A DNA stretch of 64,000 nucleotides, taken from contig NZ_SORX01000004.1 of NCBI RefSeq assembly GCF_004405125.1, positions 248,001-312,000 on the forward strand, in the 5' to 3' direction. This DNA is from Jeotgalibacillus salarius. Lineage in GTDB: Bacteria > Bacillota > Bacilli > Bacillales > Jeotgalibacillaceae. The notes beneath the pieces were generated by a model. It did no database searches. It saw only the letters and a list, made by a program, of their open reading frames with translations, and had not been told where the DNA came from. Below are positions 7,405-16,303 of the stretch, one piece after another. Numbering within the stretch: position 1 is the stretch's first letter; each line of letters begins with the position of its first letter. Made by a program: the position numbers and the translations under genes.

Positions 7405-9507
7405 TTATTCAATTGTACCGAACAATTCCTGCAGCACATCATAAGAGGTTTTTAACCTTTCTTCATACATTGGAAGGTCCCATCTCTCCCACGTGTAAGG
7501 TTCAAAAGGTGTTTGTTCAATGATTGTTTCATTTTGGTTGTTAAATACGGCAGTTGAAATCCCGATCTCATCAATGATCATAGATGCAGAGATGCCATCT
7601 TCCTGCAGATTGCCAATGAATTCATGCTGACTCGGGTCACGTGCATTCAGCAGCATCCATGGAATTCTTATTTCAAGCATGCCATCTTCAGTATAGTAAT
7701 AGTCAGCTAAAGAATCATAACTTTTATGATCAGGATCACCAATACCGTATGTCAGCGTGCCTGTTTCGTAGCTTTCAAAAGGCATTACTTCACTGGTGTC
7801 CGGTCTCGTGAATTCCCGGTTTAGTGCCAGTCTGATTGGATGAAATTCATCCATATCTTCATTCGCAGGAATCATCTCGAGTCTTTGTGCGTAATCGAAG
7901 TAGAATGAATCATAATCTCCTGCTACTTCCAATTTCCCTTCTTCACCATTTATTCTGGCTCTGAAGTCTGCTTTTCCCTGTTCAGTCTCAATTCCTTCAT
8001 CAGGACGGATGCTGAAGTAAAAGTCCAGTGATTGTTCGCGCCAGAAGTCTTCTGTCATATCTGAAAATGTCAGCTGCAGATAAAGATATCGCTCATCATG
8101 CAATGCATCCAATTGCTTTATTGTCCCATCATATTCGCCAAGAGTTGTGGTTTCTTCGTCTTTTACACCATTTATCCTTCCAAGGTGTCTGTCAAAGCTG
8201 AGGAGGCCAAACTGCTGTTCATTTGTCTGCGCATTTGACCAGAAAGGGCGTCTGTCCGGATTATCGTAATCCATCGTGTTCCACGTACGTTTGAACCATT
8301 CATCCTGCCATGTGAATACGAGTCCGCCGAGCATATCAAGGTGCATTATATCTTCATACAAACTGACCAGAATTTCGCCTTGCTCTCTTTCTTCAATGAA
8401 GCCCTGGTTCCAGCCAAAAGGATTTTTATGTGTCATACCTCTTGAAGCTGGAATACCAAACTCAGAGATTAAGATTGGCAGGCCGTGACTTTCCTTCAAA
8501 TCATTTAAATATCCTGCATAGTTATTTCGTTCTCCTCTATGATCGATATATTCAGTGTATCTCTCATCCAGGTTCAAAAAGTCAGGATAATAGGGATACA
8601 CATGATAAGAGGCGAACATGCCTGCTTCCTGAACTTCACCTTTGACAGAGAGATGATTCGGGTCCACGGTTGCCATATCTTCTTCTTCGGAAGGCTCAGC
8701 TGGCTGGTCGATGTTGTCTGTCGTGACCCAGTTCGTAAAGCTTAGTGGGCGCATACTCTGATATTGTTCAATTTCATAATCTATGAGGAATTCAAATTGC
8801 TGTGCCAACCATATTTCCATAGGATCAGCATCCTCAGTTGAGATATAGTTCCCTGAGAATTCCTCCATATCAGGATAAAGAGTCTTCATATTGTCGACCA
8901 TGACTGGATCCCACTCAATCCCGATCATCCATCCAATGACATATGGAGAGACGTCACTCGTATATGTCCCATGTGCATGTCCAGGCTCAGGTTCAATCAC
9001 ACCTTTTCCATGAATAGCATCCGCAATATGAGTCATTTCTTTCTGAAACATTTCTGTACTTTCACTGTTAAATGCGTCGAGTGTTTCTGTAAGCTTTTCT
9101 TCCTCAGCCCACACCCCGTGAATCAGGTAGACCGGATACTCCGCAGTTGCATTATGATTGGCAAGCGCATCATAAAAAGCAGGAGGATGAAGGGTGTATA
9201 CCCTTACTGTATTGGCATTCATTTCACTGATCATCTCGAACCAGCGCGAATATTCCTCCTCAGTAATCGCAGCTTCGCCTGGAAACGTACCCGGTTTCGC
9301 CATCCCCATATTTACACCTTTCACGTTGAAAGACTTCCATTCTTCGTCCTGATAAATCTCATATTGCTGACCATTAATCCTTGCAGGGTATTGTATATCT
9401 TCATGAACAGCCTGAGGAGGTAAGGCAGCAGGCTTGTTGATTAAATAAAACATGCCTGAAATACCTATGATTAAAACAAGAGAAACGAGCAGAATTATTT
9501 TCTTCAA
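7405..9507 (-). CDS. Membrane-anchored glycoside hydrolase, clan A-like TIM barrel
   Basis: 700 residues beginning at TTG 9507, which follows GGAG by eight bases; no better ATG lies nearby. An uncleaved-looking N-terminal helix (about 3-25) anchors it outside the membrane. The catalytic half (about 50-430) reads like a GH2/GH5-type barrel: NVKGVN and NTVRVY strands, GIEWDP (candidate acid/base Glu) and LISEFGIP (candidate nucleophile Glu). The C-terminal 250 residues are beta-rich and may bind carbohydrate. It faces the c-di-GMP glycosyltransferase operon across a shared terminator, so it may process the same polymer (inference). Exact family not assigned. Confidence 0.75.
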   Translation of the reverse strand: MKKIILLVSLVLIIGISGMFYLINKPAALPPQAVHEDIQYPARINGQQYEIYQDEEWKSFNVKGVNMGMAKPGTFPGEAAITEEEYSRWFEMISEMNANTVRVYTLHPPAFYDALANHNATAEYPVYLIHGVWAEEEKLTETLDAFNSESTEMFQKEMTHIADAIHGKGVIEPEPGHAHGTYTSDVSPYVIGWMIGIEWDPVMVDNMKTLYPDMEEFSGNYISTEDADPMEIWLAQQFEFLIDYEIEQYQSMRPLSFTNWVTTDNIDQPAEPSEEEDMATVDPNHLSVKGEVQEAGMFASYHVYPYYPDFLNLDERYTEYIDHRGERNNYAGYLNDLKESHGLPILISEFGIPASRGMTHKNPFGWNQGFIEEREQGEILVSLYEDIMHLDMLGGLVFTWQDEWFKRTWNTMDYDNPDRRPFWSNAQTNEQQFGLLSFDRHLGRINGVKDEETTTLGEYDGTIKQLDALHDERYLYLQLTFSDMTEDFWREQSLDFYFSIRPDEGIETEQGKADFRARINGEEGKLEVAGDYDSFYFDYAQRLEMIPANEDMDEFHPIRLALNREFTRPDTSEVMPFESYETGTLTYGIGDPDHKSYDSLADYYYTEDGMLEIRIPWMLLNARDPSQHEFIGNLQEDGISASMIIDEIGISTAVFNNQNETIIEQTPFEPYTWERWDLPMYEERLKTSYDVLQELFGTIE

Positions 9508-9604
9508 ATGTCAATCTCCATTCTATTCAATGTTCATTTAATCATAGGATGAAAGGCATGTTTTCACAAGTGACAAGTGAGTGTATCTCGTTCTCGATGT
9601 GCTT

Positions 9605-11200
9605 TTAACCACTTAAATCGCGTGACTGATAAAATTTCAATCCAGCAACAATGAGGACTGCAGCAATTACAGTCAGGATAAGGAGTGATAAATAACTGAT
9701 TTCCTCACCAGGGATTTGCGGCACATGTCCAAAAGGTGACAGTTTGCCTGGCCATTCAGGAAGCTGCAGGAGTCCTCCGAGATAAACGACAAGAAAAGAG
9801 TAAATTAAATATCCCCACGCAATGCCTGTAATGCCTGGTTTTAATCCTGTAAATAAAGCACCAAGTCCAATCATGACCCAGATTGCAGGAAGGTAAACAA
9901 CCCCTGACAAGGCGACTGTACTGAATGACATCGGGTCATCCATTACAGGCACGGAAGCTCCCCACAGACTCACAGTGGCAATCACCATCATGAATGAGCC
10001 AAAAATCGCCGCGACAGCGATGTAACTCATAAAAACTTTTTGTCTGGAAACCGCACGGGCATATAAATTTTCAGTGCGGTTTTTGTTCTCTTCTGATTTT
10101 AACTTAAAGAAAAACATAAGAGCCGGTATCGCAGCCATCATAGACATAATTGCCATGAGCATTGATACAAATTGCTCTGTCAGTGTGAGTCCGCTTGCAG
10201 GATCAACCATATTGCTGAGCATATCATTACTCGCAAAAAAGGATTCTAAATCACCGAGAACGGAGCCGTAAGATGCGCCGATCGCCATCAATGCGAACCC
10301 CCATACAATGATACTTGTACGTAAAAGTCTGAAGGCGAGCCCAAGTGGACTGAGCAGACTTTGGGGAGCGTAGCGTCTCCCAGGCTTAGTCGGCAGCATT
10401 CCGGTTCCTAAATCTCTTTTAAAAAGCAGACTGAAAGCAGCTGCGGTTAAAATGATGCTGCCAAAAATAAGCAATAACAACGGAGTGACAAAATTGTTTA
10501 CATATACTTCAGTTTTTAATGTCCAGCCAAGGGGTGAAAACCATGACAAGCTTTCATTACTAACATCTCCAACCGCTCTTACGATGTAAGAAAGGCCGAG
10601 GATCAAAAATGCAAACCCTGTTGTTCCGCGGCTGCTTTCTGCCAATTGGGCGAATAAAGCAGTCATGCCGGCAAAGAATAAACCGGTCCCTCCGACTGCA
10701 GCTCCGTATAAAAATGAAGCGCTTGTATCTAGTCCTAGGACACTTAATCCGGTTCCTAAAGCAATGGCTAATAAAAATTGAGAAAAACCAATCACAATTA
10801 ATACTGAAGTTAATGGTGCAAGGCGGCCCACAGGAAGTGAGCCAATCATTTCTGAACGTCCATCTTCCTCGTCGCCTCTTGTATGGCGAGCTGTAAGTAA
10901 AATCGTCATGACTGCTGCAAGAATAGCTGTGAACAGCAGCATCTGATGTGCCATCATGGCACCTGTTGTATAATGATCCAACCCGTATCCCGGTCCAACC
11001 ATTGCTGTCATGGCAGGGTTTTTCATTGTTTCTGCAATTGCCAGACGCTCAATTTCGGAAGGGTAGAGATCTTCAAAAGCCCAGCCTGTCAGCAGCGTCA
11101 ATACTGTAATGGAAAATATCCATATGAGAATTCTGAACAAATCAGTCCGCAAATAAAACTTAACGAGTGATCCGGTTTGATGGAAAGGTTTGTGACTCAT
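9605..11200 (-). CDS. ABC-2 type permease of an exporter
   Basis: 531 residues with about twelve hydrophobic segments, arranged as two similar halves. This matches the large TM subunits of exporters annotated as polyketide-antibiotic or tetronasin-type. Its start overlaps the ATPase stop by four bases (ATGA). With the ATPase it makes a two-gene exporter, probably for a hydrophobic drug, lipid or peptide. A TetR regulator is transcribed away from the pair, the usual arrangement for drug-inducible efflux. The substrate is unknown. Confidence 0.8.
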   Translation of the reverse strand: MSHKPFHQTGSLVKFYLRTDLFRILIWIFSITVLTLLTGWAFEDLYPSEIERLAIAETMKNPAMTAMVGPGYGLDHYTTGAMMAHQMLLFTAILAAVMTILLTARHTRGDEEDGRSEMIGSLPVGRLAPLTSVLIVIGFSQFLLAIALGTGLSVLGLDTSASFLYGAAVGGTGLFFAGMTALFAQLAESSRGTTGFAFLILGLSYIVRAVGDVSNESLSWFSPLGWTLKTEVYVNNFVTPLLLLIFGSIILTAAAFSLLFKRDLGTGMLPTKPGRRYAPQSLLSPLGLAFRLLRTSIIVWGFALMAIGASYGSVLGDLESFFASNDMLSNMVDPASGLTLTEQFVSMLMAIMSMMAAIPALMFFFKLKSEENKNRTENLYARAVSRQKVFMSYIAVAAIFGSFMMVIATVSLWGASVPVMDDPMSFSTVALSGVVYLPAIWVMIGLGALFTGLKPGITGIAWGYLIYSFLVVYLGGLLQLPEWPGKLSPFGHVPQIPGEEISYLSLLILTVIAAVLIVAGLKFYQSRDLSG

Positions 11201-12093
11201 CGGCTATCACTTCCTGTCCCCTCATAATGACGCATGAACAAATCCTCAAGCGTAGGAGGGGTGCTTTCAAGTCTAATGATGCCGAGCGTGCTCACTTTTT
11301 TGATCACTTCATTAAGCGCTTCAGTATCTACCTGAAGAGAAGTTCCCTTTTCAGTTTCTTTTACTTCATGTACACCATGGATTCCTCTGATCCCATTTAA
11401 AGGCTCAATGGTTTCTACAATCAAATTAGTACGGGTCAGGTGACGCATATCATCCAGAGATCCTGATTCAATGATCTCTCCTTGTCTGATAATTGCAACT
11501 CTGTCACACAACCGTTCAACCTCAGAGAGAATATGACTGGATAGCAGGACACTTTTCCCTTCCGCTTTGGCTTTCAGCACACATTCCTGAAATACCCGCT
11601 CCATCAAGGGGTCAAGGCCAGAGGTAGGTTCGTCCAATATAAATAATTCCGCATCTGAAGCGAAAGCTGCAACAAGTGCTACCTTCTGTCGATTACCTTT
11701 AGAATAGGTCCGGCATTTTTTGGTTGGGTCAAGCTGAAACTTTTCAATCAGCTCCTGTTTGTTTTGTGGGTTATAACTGCCCCGCAATTTCAAAAATAAA
11801 TCAATGACTTCTCCGCCTGTCAGGTTCGGCCACAAATTCGCATCTCCCGGCACATACGCAATTCTTTTATGAATCTCTACTGATTCTTTCCAAACATCCA
11901 ATCCGAAAATTGAAGCACTACCGGAAGTAGGTTTCAAGATACCAAGCAGTATGCGGATCGTAGTAGATTTCCCTGCTCCATTCGGTCCGATAAATCCAAA
12001 AATTTCACCTTTTTTAATGGAAAGACTGACATCGTTCAAAGCCTGAAACTTGCCAAATCGTTTTGATAAATGGTCAATGTGAAGAATGGTCAT
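11197..12093 (-). CDS. ABC transporter ATP-binding protein
   Basis: 298 residues. Walker A is GPNGAGKST (about 36-44). The signature is YSKGNRQKV rather than LSGGQ, a variant common in ABC-2 exporter ATPases. Walker B is LFILDEPTSGLDP. The last 90 residues form the accessory domain usual for this class. The start follows AAGGAGGG with good spacing. It is the first gene of a two-gene exporter operon with the large permease. The divergent TetR-family gene 330 bp away is the likely regulator. Confidence 0.87.
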   Translation of the reverse strand: MTILHIDHLSKRFGKFQALNDVSLSIKKGEIFGFIGPNGAGKSTTIRILLGILKPTSGSASIFGLDVWKESVEIHKRIAYVPGDANLWPNLTGGEVIDLFLKLRGSYNPQNKQELIEKFQLDPTKKCRTYSKGNRQKVALVAAFASDAELFILDEPTSGLDPLMERVFQECVLKAKAEGKSVLLSSHILSEVERLCDRVAIIRQGEIIESGSLDDMRHLTRTNLIVETIEPLNGIRGIHGVHEVKETEKGTSLQVDTEALNEVIKKVSTLGIIRLESTPPTLEDLFMRHYEGTGSDSR

Positions 12094-12121
12094 GATAGAC
12101 CCTCCTTAATAAGTATTGGTA

Positions 12122-12272
12122 AAGCTGTCTAGCTTCAGCCGGCAGGGACTAGTGCGCTTCCCTTAGCTCATTTCGATAAGTCATCATCGGTTCGCTAGGC
12201 TCACCGTGATTCCTTTATCTCAATCACTTCGGTCCACCGCATACGTCCCTGAACGCCTGCTTCTGCTTTTCT
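12122..12272 (-). repeat. Dispersed intergenic repeat family A, copy 1 (reverse orientation)
   Basis: About 150 bp that, as its reverse complement, aligns along most of its length with 38967-39114. Shared blocks include GTATGCGGTGGAC, GACTTATCGAAATGAGCT and GGAAGCGCACTAG. It has no coding content. It fills most of the 330-bp gap between the divergent exporter and TetR genes. The rest of that gap (12273-12423) is AT-rich and should hold the TetR promoter. Confidence 0.75.
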
Positions 12273-12423
12273 TTTTAAAAGTTTTAAACTATATCTGTTT
12301 ATATATTTCATAATATACCTGTTTTTTATGAATTACAATACTTTATGAACCGAAATGTTTGTTAAATTTCATAACTTTGTTTACACTGACAGTAAGAGAT
12401 TCATTTAACGGAGAGGTGACAGC

Positions 12424-13005
12424 ATGAATGGATTCGAGCGCAGGCGCGAATTGAAAAAGCATCATATTTTACAGGCCGCCATGGAGCTTTTCAGTGAATC
12501 AGGTATTCAGAAAGTTTCTATTGCTGATATTGCGAAAAAAGCACAGGTTTCTCAGGTGACGATCTATAATTATTTTGAAAGTAAACATAATCTGATCCAT
12601 GAAGTATTTATCTTTTATGTGGACCAGGCGTCTAACCAGTTTGAAGAAATCGTACACAGTGATCTTGCGTTTCCTGACAAAGTGAAAGGCATCATTTTTA
12701 ATAAAAAGCAGGTGTCCACAAATATTCATCCCGAGTTTTATCAGTATTTGATGAAAGAATATACAGAAGAAGGTAATTATATTGAAAAGATTTATTCTGA
12801 AAAAGCGCTGCCTTACTTTATTCAGCTGTTTGATGAAGGGAAAAAAGAAGGATATGTAGATCAGAATCTTTCTAATGAAGCCATTATGTTTTATATTCAA
12901 ATGCTGAAGGATTATATTCAGCGTGAAGATGTTTATGAACGAATTCTTCCGCTGACAGAGGATATTACGAATATCTTTTTCTATGGCGTGTTAGGAAAGA
13001 AATAA
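12424..13005 (+). CDS. TetR/AcrR family transcriptional regulator
   Basis: 193 residues. The N-terminal helix-turn-helix (about 10-55) has the TetR pattern: ILQAAMELFSESGIQKVSI, then IAKKAQVSQVTIYNYFESK. The C-terminal ligand and dimer domain is variable, as usual. The start follows GGAGAGGTG. It is divergent from an ABC exporter and probably represses it and itself, being released by the exported compound (inference from arrangement). A clear operator palindrome could not be fixed in the AT-rich intergenic DNA. Confidence 0.85.
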   Translation: MNGFERRRELKKHHILQAAMELFSESGIQKVSIADIAKKAQVSQVTIYNYFESKHNLIHEVFIFYVDQASNQFEEIVHSDLAFPDKVKGIIFNKKQVSTNIHPEFYQYLMKEYTEEGNYIEKIYSEKALPYFIQLFDEGKKEGYVDQNLSNEAIMFYIQMLKDYIQREDVYERILPLTEDITNIFFYGVLGKK

Positions 13006-13027
13006 GCCCCGGCATGCGCCGGGGCTT
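13004..13027. terminator. Convergent GC-rich hairpin terminator
   Basis: Ten-pair stem AAGCCCCGGC / GCCGGGGCTT with ATGC loop between two convergent genes. The T-run is weak on the plus side. Confidence 0.65.
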
Positions 13028-13030
13028 GTC

Positions 13031-13396
13031 TTATAGAATCGCTTCCGCTAAAATGCGGTCAAGCTTTCTGATATCAACTTTTTTGTTCACATTTAACTTG
13101 AAGCGTCCTGAACGGGTCCACAGCTCGAGTTCTGCATTCATATCGAATGTACCACCGTTTTCAGAAGAGTACATATCAATTGATTTGAATGGGATCGTAT
13201 AAATTTCGATTTTCTTTCCAGTAATACCCTGATTGTCGGCAATAAGAAGGCGCTTGTTTGTGATGACTGCTGTATCACGCACGGTTTTGTATGCTACTCT
13301 TGCCTCTTCGCCTTCAATAAGCATAGCTTCCAGGTCAGCCGGGACCGGAATTTCCTCTATAAAAGTCCAATTCATGATTGCTGTTAAATCTGCCAT
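13031..13396 (-). CDS. PH-domain (bacterial) protein
   Basis: 121 residues from ATG 13396, nine bases after AAGGAGG; a TTG three codons upstream overlaps the ribosome site region and is less likely. The pattern of strands around VAYKTVRDTAVITNKRLLIAD and KIEIYTIPFKSIDMYSS matches small bacterial PH-like (PF08000-type) proteins. Function unknown. It is cytosolic, stands alone and faces the TetR gene. Confidence 0.75.
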   Translation of the reverse strand: MADLTAIMNWTFIEEIPVPADLEAMLIEGEEARVAYKTVRDTAVITNKRLLIADNQGITGKKIEIYTIPFKSIDMYSSENGGTFDMNAELELWTRSGRFKLNVNKKVDIRKLDRILAEAIL

Positions 13397-13433
13397 CGTG
13401 TTCAACCTCCTTCAAGTCTAATTCTCTACCATT

Positions 13434-14951
13434 TTAAGTCCTTCGCTTCTTAGTAATAAGACTCAACAAGTTGTATGCTTCTCTTACTTTAAATAATAGA
13501 ATCATGCCAAAATAGACAACGCCCGCAACGATGATTGTCAATAAAATACCGGTTGTGTGACCGAGGTTATTGAAGAGATATCGGTTCATCAGGTACGCAA
13601 CCGCGCCCATGATCAGAGAGGCAGTCAGGATCTTCACACTTGAGCGAACTGCCTCATAAGTAAAGAGAGATCCCGTATGTTTTCTTAGCTGTCTGTATAG
13701 AAGGAAAGTGGTGATAAATGCTGCAATACTGGTTGCAAGTGCCAATCCGTTGATTCCCATAAAATACGATAAAATAAAATTGAGTATAATGTTGATAACA
13801 ACTGCAATGGCGGCATTGACAGCAGGTGTTTTTGTATCCTGCATCGCGTAAAATGCGCGGGATAAAATCTCCCGGAAACCATAACCAATTAACCCTGCTG
13901 CATAAAAGAAAAAAGCGCCTGAAGTCATACTGACAGCTTCCGCATCAAACGCGCCACGACCAAACAGCAGCACAACGATCGGTTCAGCAAAAAGAAAAGC
14001 ACCAATTGTAGCTGGAATCACAAACAGTCCAACTCCGTTCAAACCACTGATGACTGACTCTTTGAACCGGACGTGATCATTGCCTGCAGCCATTTTAGAA
14101 ATAGAAGGATACATGACTGTAGCGATTGAAACAACAAAAACGCCAAGTATGAAAGCGTTCAATGTGTTGGCGTAATACAGGGCAGAAACACCGCCCTCAG
14201 TGATATATGATGCCAGCGAACGGTCGACAAGCTTGTTAATTTGGGAAACGGCTGTACCGAGCATAATGGGAAGTGCAAGAATAGTCATTTGTTTCAAATG
14301 CGGATCGCGGACTTTAAAAACAGGTTGCCAGCGAAACCCTTTTTTAAAGGCAAAGTATACAATGATGACTGCCTGCAAAAATAAAGCAAACAGATTACCG
14401 GCAGCGAGCAGAACAATGTAGCCCGTTTCGTGACTGACGATAATCGAAAGAATTAATACTGCATTCATGGGAAGGCCGATCAGAGTCGGGACGATAAAAA
14501 GTTTTCTCACATTTAAAAATGCCGACAGCAGCCTGATAATTGAGGTGAAATAGATGCCTGCAATTGTGATTCTTGTAAACCACACTGCAATTTCCAGCGT
14601 TTCTCCATCAAAGCCGGCTGCGAATACTTTTACGAGCGCTTCGGTAAACACCAGTCCCAGCAGTACGAGAAATGTAGAAATAACGAGCAGCAGATTCATT
14701 ACGTGATTTGTAAATCGACTTGAAGCAGCAGTGCCTTCATTTTTTTCAATCCTTGTAAACAGGGGAATGTAGCCGGTTGAGATGGCTTTTGCTAACAGCC
14801 CGAATATCACAGTGGGAATTAAGATCGCGATTAAATAGGCATCACTTATTCCTGAAACCCCATAGTAATAGGATAAAAGAATATCACGTAAAAACCCGAT
14901 GACTTTTGAACCCATGGTCAGCAGCATGACAAACAAAACTGTTTTTTTCAT
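13434..14951 (-). CDS. murJ: MurJ/MviN-family lipid flippase
   Basis: 505 residues with about fourteen transmembrane segments. It has the MviN/MurJ signatures: KVIGFLRDILLSYYYG at the start, a conserved LSRAFYAMQDTKTP loop (about 366-379) and charged residues in the central cavity. MurJ flips undecaprenyl-linked lipid II, but paralogues in this family move other polyprenyl-linked precursors. The gene starts four bases after the stop of an ATP-grasp gene, so the two are co-translated. That pairing is unusual for a lipid II flippase. It suggests either a dedicated surface-polymer role or a chance operon. The symbol is by family only. Confidence 0.8.
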   Translation of the reverse strand: MKKTVLFVMLLTMGSKVIGFLRDILLSYYYGVSGISDAYLIAILIPTVIFGLLAKAISTGYIPLFTRIEKNEGTAASSRFTNHVMNLLLVISTFLVLLGLVFTEALVKVFAAGFDGETLEIAVWFTRITIAGIYFTSIIRLLSAFLNVRKLFIVPTLIGLPMNAVLILSIIVSHETGYIVLLAAGNLFALFLQAVIIVYFAFKKGFRWQPVFKVRDPHLKQMTILALPIMLGTAVSQINKLVDRSLASYITEGGVSALYYANTLNAFILGVFVVSIATVMYPSISKMAAGNDHVRFKESVISGLNGVGLFVIPATIGAFLFAEPIVVLLFGRGAFDAEAVSMTSGAFFFYAAGLIGYGFREILSRAFYAMQDTKTPAVNAAIAVVINIILNFILSYFMGINGLALATSIAAFITTFLLYRQLRKHTGSLFTYEAVRSSVKILTASLIMGAVAYLMNRYLFNNLGHTTGILLTIIVAGVVYFGMILLFKVREAYNLLSLITKKRRT

Positions 14952-14955
14952 CCCG

Positions 14956-15972
14956 TTATTCCTTTACAAACATCGGAAGACGATAACGCATCATTTTCAC
15001 ATTCCAGACGGGTGAAGCTTTTAAAGGCTCATTGTAAACGTTGTGTTGAATGAATAGGTAAGGGAAATTCACATTCGCCCCTAAACTCATTACCTGGCTC
15101 CCGCAAAATCTGGGATTAAGGTCCGTCAGTTTAAAGCCATCCTCCGTGTCCATAAATTGAAGGTTAAAGAAACCGTTTTTAATTAAGCTTTCTCCAATTT
15201 TCTTAGCAGCCTTCATCAGTTCGGGCTTATAGAGTACCTTTCCTTCGAGGACAATGCCATTTGAGACCCCTGTTCGCTCACGTGGAATCTCTACGACCGT
15301 CTTACCGCCTGCCACGTAAACATCCACACTGAATTCAGCGCCGGAAAAATAAGGCATTGCAATCCTGCGCGTTTTCTCATCCATTTCAACATAATCATCA
15401 TATGAAACGACTTTGGATTCACCCTTTTTCAGTGCGCTCATAAAGCCTTCGCGGTTTGTTACGATTCTCAATCCCATGGCGCCGTAACCACGCACTTCCT
15501 TTACAACTACCCGTTCTGCATGCTGAAAGTTATTTTTCATGATAGAGGAGAATTCTTTGTTGGAGCTGAAGCCTTTATAAAAAGGAATATATTCATCCAG
15601 GTGGAGAAGGTTCATTCGTTTGTAAAGTCCTTCTTTATCAAGGAGATCCTGAAAATAATCACTCTCTGGTATAGCTACTGGTATATTCAGCTCTGATGTG
15701 AGCATATCTGCAAGGTCCAGTTCTTCGTGCAGAGAAGGGAAAATAGCGTCTACTTCTTCTTGTTCTATAATCTCTTTTAAATCTTTAATATAGTTTTCCG
15801 GAGAAGTATACCTTGAAATCTCGTAGGTTTTATCGCAAAACTGGTTACCTGTTGTAATCTTTCGTCTGTCCGCGCCAATGATTCTGACATCATCTAAACT
15901 CTGGAGAGAGTAAAGAATACCCTGCGCTGTCGGACCCCCGATACCGGTTACTAACACGGTTGAAATGTTCAT
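14956..15972 (-). CDS. ATP-grasp domain protein
   Basis: 338 residues. The N-terminal pre-ATP-grasp Rossmann part (VLVTGIGGPTAQGILYSL, then an IGADRR segment) resembles the carbamoyl-phosphate synthase large-subunit group. The ATP-grasp core follows with VVKEVRGYGAMGLRIV, SVDVYVAGGK and the Mg-binding LTDLNPRFCGSQ near 290-301. Such enzymes ligate a carboxylate to an amine or thiol through an acyl-phosphate. The start follows AAGGAGG. It is translationally coupled to the MurJ-type flippase, so it could modify a cell-surface precursor (inference). Substrate unknown. Confidence 0.78.
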   Translation of the reverse strand: MNISTVLVTGIGGPTAQGILYSLQSLDDVRIIGADRRKITTGNQFCDKTYEISRYTSPENYIKDLKEIIEQEEVDAIFPSLHEELDLADMLTSELNIPVAIPESDYFQDLLDKEGLYKRMNLLHLDEYIPFYKGFSSNKEFSSIMKNNFQHAERVVVKEVRGYGAMGLRIVTNREGFMSALKKGESKVVSYDDYVEMDEKTRRIAMPYFSGAEFSVDVYVAGGKTVVEIPRERTGVSNGIVLEGKVLYKPELMKAAKKIGESLIKNGFFNLQFMDTEDGFKLTDLNPRFCGSQVMSLGANVNFPYLFIQHNVYNEPLKASPVWNVKMMRYRLPMFVKE

Positions 15973-16179
15973 ATAGGGCCTCCTTCTTCGTTGTTAATAA
16001 CCCTATTATCTCAGATTCAAAGTTTTAAAACTATGAAAACGATATTTTTTAATCAAAATCTAATCATATTCTCATAGACCCCCATAAGCTGGAAACCATT
16101 ATCGAAACCGTATATATGAAAAGGAAAAATACTTTCATTATGAAAAGGGAGGTATTACATAAGTAAAAAGACATGGTTT

Positions 16180-16193
16180 TGTATGCGCTTACA
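16180..16193. promoter_or_regulatory. CRE-like (CcpA) palindrome upstream of the secreted nuclease
   Basis: TGTATGCGCTTACA differs from the ideal catabolite-responsive palindrome TGTAAGCGCTTACA at one base. It lies 110 bp before the nuclease start, in a 330-bp AT-rich gap (15973-16303). Besides this box, that gap shows only the nuclease ribosome site AGGAGG at about 16288. Confidence 0.5.
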
Positions 16194-16303
16194 AGTACTT
16201 TAATATTAATTGTTTGTAAAAATTCAAAATATTGTGGAGAAACCCAGAGTTTTCTTTTAGTATTAAATTTGCACGAATACATAAATAGGAGGTAATTCGT
16301 TTT

